Assembly: GCA_026992375.1 (NCBI GenBank)
Contig: JALXAF010000518.1
Location: 1-9,616 of the forward strand
Reading direction: 5' to 3'
DNA length: 9,616 nt
DNA from: Anaerolineae bacterium
GTDB taxonomy: Bacteria; Chloroflexota; Anaerolineae; J102
The notes under the pieces were generated by a model. The model ran no database searches. It saw only the letters and a program-made list of their open reading frames with translations, and had not been told where the DNA came from. The first letter of the stretch is position 1. The number at the start of each line of letters is the position of its first letter. Position numbers and translations under genes: made by a program. Positions 1-5,800 of the stretch are shown one piece after another.

Positions 1-232
1 GGGCGCTTTCACTACCTGGCGGGGGCAAAATCTGAAGATCGGGGCGGCGAGGGTTGCCGAGGGCGAAGCGGAGCCAGGACGCGTCATCGCCTGGGAGAAA
101 AAAGCCGCGGTGGGCGCAGGCGCGGGCCTGCTGGTGATCGAAAAGGCGCAGCTTCCGGGCAAAAAGATGCTAGACATCGCGGATTTTCTGCGCGGGCGGC
201 CCGATTTCATTGGCGCTGAGTTGGGAGGATGA
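1..232 (+). CDS. fmt: Methionyl-tRNA formyltransferase, C-terminal end (partial)
   Basis: Reading from base 2, an open frame of 76 codons runs in from the left edge and stops at TGA 230-232. Fmt transfers the formyl group of 10-formyl-THF onto initiator Met-tRNA in the cytoplasm. The visible part matches the C-terminal OB-like tRNA-binding domain: it opens with GAFTTWRGQNLKI and closes with LPGKKMLDIADFLRGRP followed by DFIGAELGG, a hallmark order for the end of Fmt (pyrimidine-/purine-like core, then the GKK and DFLRG motif). The catalytic N-terminal domain lies outside the window. Its stop codon overlaps the start of the following gene in the arrangement ATGA, so the two are probably co-transcribed and translationally coupled. 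The family assignment rests on motif recognition, not on a database search. Confidence 0.9.
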   Translation, partial: GAFTTWRGQNLKIGAARVAEGEAEPGRVIAWEKKAAVGAGAGLLVIEKAQLPGKKMLDIADFLRGRPDFIGAELGG

Positions 233-1413
233 AGAAGACTATAGCCACTGACTACGCGCAACTCAAAATTCTCACAGCGTCTCTGGTTTTCGTGGTTGCG
301 ATGACGATGATCCTTTGGCCTGCATCGACCGCGGCGGCTCCCTTCGATTCGCCCCTGCCGCCTGCGCCCAACCGGCTTCAAATCTCGGCCTGGATGCCCA
401 CTGCCTGGGACGGGGACGCGGCTCGGGCCTCCTTCGATGCGCACATGGACAGCCTCAGCGTCATCAGCCCATTCTGGTACGGCGTGGACGCGGATGGCGC
501 GCTGACAGCCTTTGCGGGCTCGCGAGACTCGAGCCTGGTGCATCAGGCCCGGAGCGCGGGCGTTCGCGTCATCCCCACCATCACCAACCAGTTCGATCAG
601 GAACGCATCCATGGCATCCTGAATGACGCAGCCCTGGCAGCCGCGCATCGTCGGGCCATCGTGGCCGAGGTCGAGCAATACGATCTCGACGGCATCGACC
701 TGGATTACGAAAATCTGGCGGCCGAGGACAAAGACCTGTTCTCAGCCTGGGTGGCGGCCCTGGCGGATGACCTGCACGCCCGCGGCAAGCTGCTTACCGT
801 CACCGTTCAGCCCAAGACCTTCGACGCGGCGGGCTGGGACGGGCCAGGCGCGCAGGATTATCGGGCGCTGGCCGGGGCCGCGGATGAGCTGAGGCTGATG
901 ACTTACGGTTGGTGCTGGTCCAGCGGCTGCGTGGGCGGCGATCCGCCCGGGCCTATCGCGCCGGTGCATTGGATGCAGCAGGTCATAGATTACGCCAAGA
1001 CGCAAGCGCCCGTTTCCAAAATCGTTCTGGGCGTGCATCTCTACGGCTACGATTGGCATGACGACAGCGTCGACCAGCGCCTGCCCCTGGCCCTGGCCGA
1101 TATGACCGGCGAGGCCCTGGTGTGGGAGGAAGCGAACGCACTGATGCAGGAGCATGATGTGAGCCTGCAATGGTGGGAAAACGACGAGCGGGGTCTGGTG
1201 CAGGAGCCCTGGTTCAGCTACGCTGGAGATGTCCATTACGTCACCTTCGCCAATGCGGATAGTGTGGCGGTCCGGGCGCAATTGGCGGAAGCCAACAACC
1301 TGCGCGGGATCATCTTCTGGCGGCTGGGCGGCGAAGCCCCGGCCCTGTGGGAGCTGCTGCCCAGGCGGGTGTATCGGGCCTGGCTGCCTCAGATCGCCAT
1401 CGAAAGCCCCTAA
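229..1413 (+). CDS. Exported glycoside hydrolase family 18-like protein (YaaH/SleL-type chitinase fold)
   Basis: 394 aa. Residues 1-37 form a signal peptide: a basic start (KK), a hydrophobic run at about 13-30 and a TAAA cleavage region, so the enzyme is expected outside the membrane. The mature part is a GH18 TIM barrel. The catalytic signature DxxDxDxE is complete (D154, D157, D159, and acid/base E161 in DGIDLDYE). A barrel-strand MTYG follows at 224-227, and a late Trp lies in GIIFWRLGG (W364). Openings such as SPFWYGVDADG and IPTITNQF resemble the spore-cortex/peptidoglycan YaaH-SleL branch more than classical chitinases, but the substrate (chitin, peptidoglycan or another GlcNAc polymer) cannot be read from sequence. 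No LysM or other binding domain is present. The start is ATG 229: an in-frame stop lies at 217-219, so no longer start exists. The purine-rich GGGAGG at 223-228 touches the ATG with no spacer, so expression probably relies on coupling to fmt. Confidence 0.85.
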   Translation: MKKTIATDYAQLKILTASLVFVVAMTMILWPASTAAAPFDSPLPPAPNRLQISAWMPTAWDGDAARASFDAHMDSLSVISPFWYGVDADGALTAFAGSRDSSLVHQARSAGVRVIPTITNQFDQERIHGILNDAALAAAHRRAIVAEVEQYDLDGIDLDYENLAAEDKDLFSAWVAALADDLHARGKLLTVTVQPKTFDAAGWDGPGAQDYRALAGAADELRLMTYGWCWSSGCVGGDPPGPIAPVHWMQQVIDYAKTQAPVSKIVLGVHLYGYDWHDDSVDQRLPLALADMTGEALVWEEANALMQEHDVSLQWWENDERGLVQEPWFSYAGDVHYVTFANADSVAVRAQLAEANNLRGIIFWRLGGEAPALWELLPRRVYRAWLPQIAIESP

Positions 1414-1456
1414 CCCGGACAAGCCAGAACCAAAAAAGCTGATCTCACGCAAAACC

Positions 1457-1736
1457 CTGATTGACTGACAAATCTCGTTGCACCGCCTCACTTGCCGAAT
1501 GAATTCGGTTCTACGGGCGTTCCGCCGCCCGTCCCCCTGCGGGGACGGTGCTTTCCTCGTCAAAACGTGGGGCGCAAGCGTCGGCGCAGGCCGACGAGCG
1601 GCCCATCTAATCAGGCTTCCTCATCTCCTCCCCCGCCCGTCTCGGAGCGGGGGAGGAACAAAAGGTGGGGGCCGCCCCTGGCCCTGATTTTAATCGGCGG
1701 GTTTAGACGCCAAGATGACTTTTGTCAGTCAACCAA
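1457..1736. mobile_element. MITE-like non-autonomous element A
   Basis: A 280-bp insertion 43 bp after the GH18 stop. Its ends are inverted repeats: CTGATTGACTGACAAA at 1457-1472 and, on the other strand from 1736 inward, TTGGTTGACTGACAAA (14 of 16 match). Identical CGCAAAACC copies sit directly outside at 1448-1456 and 1737-1745. An extra shared A means the target duplication is 9 or 10 bp. No transposase is encoded. The interior (1489-1715) is a multi-hairpin core also found, inverted, in element B. The short open frames inside it are low-complexity and are not kept. Its hairpins lie where a terminator for the fmt-GH18 transcript would be expected, and no other terminator is visible there. 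Confidence 0.75.
1489..1715 (+). repeat. Structured repeat core, copy A
   Basis: Homologous to the reverse complement of 7831-8044. Hairpins in order: H0 CCGAAT/ATTCGG (1495-1508). H1 8-bp stem CCGTCCCC/GGGGACGG with loop CTGC (1529-1548). H2 7-bp stem CGTCGGC/GCCGACG with loop GCAG (1579-1596). H3 10-bp stem CCTCCCCCGC/GCGGGGGAGG, extendable by CCG/CGG in its loop (1627-1656). H4 GGGCCG/TGGCCC with loop CCCC (1669-1684). H1, H2 and H4 differ from copy B by paired substitutions that keep the stems. The spacer between H1 and H2 is longer here than in B. Confidence 0.8.
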
Positions 1737-1749
1737 CGCAAAACCTTTT

Positions 1750-1846
1750 GATTCGCCGCCGGATGACACTGATTGTGCGGATATTCGCGGATTTTTCTGA
1801 TTTCATCCGCGACCATCCGCCTGATCCGCGTTATCAGCGGCGAATC
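1750..1846. repeat. 97-bp palindromic intergenic repeat
   Basis: Starts 5 bp after the target duplication of element A. The outer arms are perfect over 10 bp (GATTCGCCGC at 1750-1759, GCGGCGAATC at 1837-1846). Moving inward, TGAT 1770-1773 pairs with ATCA 1833-1836. GCGGAT 1777-1782 then pairs with ATCCGC 1815-1820, and TCGCGGAT 1785-1792 pairs with ATCCGCGA 1805-1812, leaving a 12-nt loop. ATCCGC words recur every 9-10 bp on the right side. This style of ATCCGCG-rich palindrome is a familiar dispersed intergenic repeat in GC-rich environmental bacteria. No gene is supported here. Confidence 0.7.
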
Positions 1847-1860
1847 CAGCTTTCTTTTCC

Positions 1861-1887
1861 TCTGCGTCTCTGCGTCTTTGCGTGAGA
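1861..1887. repeat. Short periodic TGCGTCT tract
   Basis: TCTGCGTCT, CTGCGTCTT and TGCGTGAGA follow each other with an 8-9 bp period. On the opposite strand this is the CTCACGCAAAGACGCAGAG type of dispersed intergenic repeat, which often gives rise to spurious predicted proteins containing SRKDAETQRK. No function is visible. Confidence 0.55.
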
Positions 1888-1947
1888 TATTTTCTTGCCC
1901 AGCAAGCAAGGATTCCAATAATAAGGTGCGATTGAAGACCGGCCCCA

Positions 1948-1969
1948 ATCGTAGGAAAATCGTAGGAAA
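1948..1969 (+). promoter_or_regulatory. Tandem 11-bp direct repeat upstream of a promoter (possible regulator site)
   Basis: ATCGTAGGAAA occurs twice with no gap (1948-1958, 1959-1969). The period of about one helical turn puts both copies on the same DNA face, and the second copy ends 17 bp before the -35 box at 1987. An inverted ACGTT/AACGT pair (1971-1975, 1982-1986) lies between it and the -35. The layout fits a binding site for an activator or repressor; that role is inferred. Confidence 0.4.
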
Positions 1970-1986
1970 GACGTTGCTCAAAACGT

Positions 1987-2015
1987 TTGACAGAACGCCC
2001 GGCGCAAGGTATACT
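1987..2015 (+). promoter_or_regulatory. Sigma-70-type promoter for the leader/SWIM unit
   Basis: A perfect -35 TTGACA (1987-1992), an exact 17-bp spacer, and TATACT (2010-2015) as the -10, one mismatch from consensus. Transcription would start near 2022, about 155 nt upstream of the SWIM start codon. This is the strongest promoter match seen in the window. Confidence 0.7.
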
Positions 2016-2021
2016 TGAATC

Positions 2022-2139
2022 AGATAGCCTGACACTGTAACCAAGTCATCTGTGACGACAATCATGTCAAATTCACTTTTCTTTTACACCCTAACCTGAC
2101 GACGCTCCGCCTTGTTGCGCGAGCGTCTTTTCATTTTTC
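2022..2139 (+). ncRNA. Candidate small RNA or attenuating leader
   Basis: The segment from the inferred transcription start to the intrinsic terminator at 2101-2139 is about 118 nt and contains no supported reading frame. It includes a small GTCA/TGAC hairpin (GTCATCTGTGAC, 2045-2056) and a pyrimidine-rich single-stranded stretch before the terminator. It could be a free small RNA, or a leader in which the terminator controls read-through into the SWIM gene 38 bp further on. I did not recognise it as a known riboswitch class, and I see no obvious competing antiterminator helix. Read-through is needed unless the SWIM gene has a second promoter. Confidence 0.4.
2101..2139 (+). terminator. Intrinsic terminator upstream of the SWIM gene
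   Basis: GACGCTC (2101-2107) pairs with GAGCGTC (2121-2127). The stem extends through CGC/GCG with one bulged C. It is followed directly by TTTTCATTTTTC. The stem and T-tract are typical of Rho-independent termination on the plus strand. Confidence 0.75.
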
Positions 2140-2176
2140 AGGGTTTTCTCCCCCACATCTCCCGGAGGTTTGTTTT

Positions 2177-2443
2177 ATGATGGATTCGGCCATGATCAGC
2201 AAAATCATGAAAGCAAAACGCTATGCAGACGAACGGGATCGAATGGAGTTTACGAGTTTCACCGTGGTGTTCAAGGGGAATCATCGGGATCACACTGTGA
2301 CATTCGAGGATAATCAGTGGCATTGCACCTGCGACTTCTTCGCACAAAGGGGCATTTGCAGTCACACCATGGCCATGGAAAAAGTGCTGGAAGGCATGCT
2401 CCCGGAATCCAGTTTCCAGGAAATCCAGACGGAGCCCGCCTAG
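2177..2443 (+). CDS. Small stand-alone SWIM zinc-finger protein
   Basis: 88 aa, cytoplasmic, with no signal peptide or membrane segment. The central motif WHCTCDFFAQRGICSH gives C50-x-C52-x8-C61-x-H63, which fits the SWIM zinc-binding pattern CxCx(n)CxH. SWIM domains are known to bind zinc and take part in DNA or protein contacts within larger proteins (SWI2/SNF2 ATPases, MuDR transposases, Sws1-type recombination factors). Here the domain makes up almost the whole protein, with a basic N-terminal helix (KIMKAKRYADERDR) before a short beta segment. GGAGG at 2164-2168 lies 8 nt before ATG 2177, which supports that start over the adjacent ATG at 2180. It has its own strong promoter and leader upstream and a terminator downstream, so it is probably monocistronic. 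Its partner and function are unknown. Confidence 0.85.
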   Translation: MMDSAMISKIMKAKRYADERDRMEFTSFTVVFKGNHRDHTVTFEDNQWHCTCDFFAQRGICSHTMAMEKVLEGMLPESSFQEIQTEPA

Positions 2444-2478
2444 ACTTCTCAACGACGTCCACATCCCCCACGAAAGCG

Positions 2479-2513
2479 TAAAACCCGGACGCCCGTAGCG
2501 TTTCCGGGTTTTA
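2479..2513 (+). terminator. Intrinsic terminator of the SWIM gene
   Basis: TAAAACCCGGA (2479-2489) pairs perfectly with TCCGGGTTTTA (2503-2513), and CGC/GCG can extend the stem inside the loop. A-rich and T-rich flanks make it potentially bidirectional. It lies 36 bp after the SWIM stop. Confidence 0.8.
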
Positions 2514-2589
2514 TGTTGTCTGAGACAGGCTCCTGCGAAAAGAATTGCCTGGCAAAGCAACATTAGCCATTTATGTCAATTCACGTCAT

Positions 2590-2671
2590 ACGTAAAACGT
2601 CAGGTGGTTGTTGGCGAAGCATCCTCCTGCAGTAATCCATGACATCGTTACAGCAGGATGACGTTTGACGC
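2590..2671. repeat. Imperfect inverted-repeat stem-loop
   Basis: ACGTAAAACGTCA (2590-2602) matches the complement of 2659-2671 at 11 of 13 positions. Inside it, CATCCTCCTGCAGTAA (2620-2635) pairs with TTACAGCAGGATG (2648-2660), with one 3-nt bulge and one mismatch. It lies in the gene-free stretch 2514-2867 between two convergent genes. It is probably a dispersed intergenic repeat; no gene is visible here. Confidence 0.5.
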
Positions 2672-2682
2672 GTGACAGCCTG

Positions 2683-2702
2683 CCCTGAGCGAAGCCGAAG
2701 GG
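2683..2702. repeat. Short dispersed palindrome (CCCTGAGCGAAGCCGAAGGG)
   Basis: CCCT/AGGG arms with a GC-GAA-GC centre. Very similar CCCTGAGCGAAGTCGAAGGG words are widespread extragenic palindromes in unrelated bacterial genomes, and this copy sits between genes as expected. A CATGTC/GACATG pair (2718-2723, 2754-2759) follows but is weak. Confidence 0.6.
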
Positions 2703-2779
2703 TTTTACGGCCTGGGCCATGTCGCCTGTTGGCGGATATTGCCTGCAAGGTCTGACATGAGAGCTACATAGTTACTTCA

Positions 2780-2803
2780 CTTTAATCATTACTCATTGAT
2801 CAT
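2780..2803 (+). repeat. 24-bp AT-rich dispersed repeat, copy 1
   Basis: Matches the reverse complement of 9527-9550 at 23 of 24 positions (it begins CTTTAATCATTA and the single difference is C/G at the thirteenth base). It lies 65 bp beyond the 3' end of the ATPase-TPR gene. The low-complexity ATCATT composition means convergence is possible, but the match is too long to be likely by chance. Confidence 0.5.
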
Positions 2804-2867
2804 TGATTCGGGCATGATTGGGCGAATGGTTGATTGCTCGCCTCGCCGCAGTTTTTTCCGATAATGT

Positions 2868-5800
2868 CTATCGATTGCGCAGATAGTCGCGGATCATCTC
2901 CAGTGCGGCCCGGGCCGCGTTGTTATCAGGGAAGAGGGCCAGATAATCCTCCAGGGTGCGTCCGGCCCGTTTGATCTCCGCGGTGGGGGCCGGGGCGCTG
3001 AGCCCCTCGCGATAGAGCCGTTCGGATAGCGTGCGGCGGCCCCTAGCCAGATAGTAGATGGCCAGATTGAAGGTGTTCCGCCAGTTCTCCGGATCGATCT
3101 CGTAAACCGATTCAGCGATGCCGATGGCCTCATCCAGATCATCCCGGGCGCCTTCCACATCGCCCTTGAGCTGGCGGGTGATGGCCCGACGGAAGATATC
3201 CACATCCAGCTCAGGCGTAAGCGCAATAGCGCGGTCGATGTCGCTTTGGGCCTGATCGTAGCGCTCCAGCGCCCGGTTCACTTGCGCCCGCCCGGCCATG
3301 GCCCAGGCGTTGTTGGGGTCCAGCGAGATGGCCCGATCGAAATCAGCCAGCGCCTGCTGGTAACGGCCCATGAGACGGAAGACATGGCCGCGATTGACCA
3401 GAGCCCACACGAAGTTGGGATTGATGGCAATGGCTCGATGGAAATCATCCAGCGCTGCATCGAGCTGGCCCAACAGGCGATAGGCCTGTCCGCGGCCCGC
3501 CAGAGCCCAGGCGTTATTGAGATTCAGCGAGACGGCCTTGTCGAAATCCTCCAGTGCGGCCTCGCCATTCTTCAGGGCAAGATGCACCTGTCCCCGATTG
3601 ACCAGGGCCCAGGTCATATCGGGCGTCAAGGTTAGGGCTCGGTCGAGATCGAGCAGCGCCTGCTCGTAACGCTTGAGCACCCGCAAAGTCTCGCCGCGAC
3701 TGGCGTAAGCCCAGGCGTAGTTCGGACTCAACTGAATGGCCCGGCTGAAATCCTCCAAAGCCTCGTCATAGCGTCCCAGGGTGCGTAGCACCTGACCGCG
3801 AGTGGCCAGAGTCCAGACATCCTGAGGCCGCAATTCGAGAGAACGGGTGAGATCGGAAAGAGCCTCGCCATACATGCCCAGCATCCGATGAGTCTCGCCC
3901 CGCTGGGCCAAAATCCACGGCTCGTCAGGCAACAACGTCAAAGCACCGGAAAGATCGGTAAGGGAGGCGTGATAGCGTTTGAGCAGACGATGAAGCTCGC
4001 CCCGATAAGCCATGGCCCAACCATCGTTGGGCCGCAGCGAGATGGCCCGATCCAGGTCCACCAACGCATCTCGATAACGCTGCAAAGTGCGCAGCAGCCG
4101 TCCTCGCACCACCAGCGCATCGACATTTTCGGGATTCAACGTCAACGCCTGGTTCAAATCGGCCTCGCTTTCCTCATAACGACGCATTTTCAGCAACAGA
4201 TCGCCGCGCAGCGTGAGCAAAGCGCCCTGGTCGGGATGCGCTCTCATGGCCCGGTTGAAGTCCTCCAGCGCTTCCTCATCCCGATCCAACTCAGCCAGCA
4301 CCGCCCCCCGCAACTCCAGCAGCACCGGATCATCGGGATTCAGGGCCAGGGCCCGGCTCAAATCCTTCACCGCCAGATCCAGCTCGCCCAACTGACGCCA
4401 TGTCTCTCCCCGTCCGGCCCAGGCCCAATAATCGCCCTGATCCAGCTCCAACGACCGGCTGAAATCCTTGATGGCTAGATCGAGATCATCCATCTGCCGG
4501 TAGGTCTCGCCCCGATGGGCCAGGGCCCAGGCGTCATCAGGATCGATGGCCAACGCCCGGGCGAAATCAGCCAAAGCCTCCTGATAGCGGTCGGTGCGGC
4601 GATAAACATCCGCGCGGCGGGCCAGAGTCCAACCATCGTCGGGATTGATGGCCAGGGCCCGGGCGAAATCGGATACGGCCTCTTCATCGCGGCCCAGTTG
4701 ACGATAGACGTCGCCGCGACAGGCCAGAGCCCGGGCGTGATGGGGATTCTCGGCCAGCACCTTGTCGAGATCCGCCAGAGACGCCTCGTAGCGCCCCATG
4801 CGCCGATAGATATCGCCTCGCTGCACCCGCAGATCCAGGTTATTCGGTTCGATGCCCAAGCCGGTGTTGATGTCGGTGAGCGCGTCATCCAACTGCCCCA
4901 GCCCGATAAACGCGCGGCTGCGCCACATCAGCAAATCCACATCCATCGGAGCAAGCATCAGCGCCCGGGTAAGATCATCCACCGCGCCTTCATAGCGCCC
5001 TAGATGATAACGGCTTTGCGCACGCAGCCGCAGGGCGTCGAAATCATCGGGCTGGAGAGAGAGCACCGCGTCAAGATCATCCACAGCCAACGCGTGCTCC
5101 GCCAGCTCATGATGCAACGTCGCCCGCACCGCCAAGGGCGTGGCGTCGGTTTGGTTGAGCGTCACCGCCTGCTCCAGATCGGCCAGAGCCTCGTGATGCC
5201 GGCCCAGCTGTTTGAGGAGCGCACCCCGGCGGGTGAGGGTCCATGCGTCGTCCGCAGCCAGATCCAGCGCCCAGGAATAGACGGTCAGGGCCTCGTCGGT
5301 CCGCCCCAGCGCCTCCAGCGCCGCTCCTCGCTGGGCGATGATCCAGGCTTCGTCAGGCGCCAGGCTCAGAGCCTCCTCGAACGCGACCAGAGCTTCCTGG
5401 GGCCGGGCCAGTTCGTTCAGGATGACGCCGCGCAGGGCGTGCAGCCAGGCTCGCTGCGGATAACGCGCGATAGCCTGATCCAGGTCGGATAGCGCGCCCT
5501 CCTGGTTGCCGAGCAGCCGTCTGACCTCCCCGCGGAAGGGCAAAACCCAGGCGAGTTGCGCGGGGTTCAGACTGAGGGCCGCGGAAAAGTCGTTGTGCGC
5601 ATCTCGCAAGCGCTCATCGCCGTAGGCGAACCACCCGCTCAGGCCCAGACCCCAATCCAGTTCCGAGCCTTTCGCCAGTGCGTCGGCCAGCCGATCTTGG
5701 GCCGACTCCATGCGCTCCATGAGAAGCCAGGTTGCAGCCTCCTGCGCCGCGGCCCAGGCGAGATCGGGATTTGTTTCGGCGGCGCGGGCGTAGGCTTCCA

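Noticed and set aside
742..1563. 273-aa minus-strand open frame
   Set aside because: It lies antisense to the GH18 catalytic domain and begins inside element A, with no motif.
1492..1800. Pro/Arg-rich open frame through element A, and its counterpart through element B (7843-8052)
   Set aside because: The peptides VPPPVPLRG and VPPHVLLRG look alike, but this follows from DNA-level homology. The substitutions follow hairpin pairing rather than codon position, and the frame differs in length between copies.
1703..2065. 120-aa minus-strand frame and overlapping plus-strand frame 1773-2018
   Set aside because: Both translate the palindrome and the TGCGTCT tract (giving SRKDAETQRK-type residues), a familiar source of false proteins, and they overlap a good promoter.
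3087..5534. Regular 102-bp DNA periodicity suggestive of a CRISPR or satellite array
   Set aside because: The period equals 34 codons and the translated units are TPRs. Units are too diverged, and there are no identical repeats separated by unique spacers.
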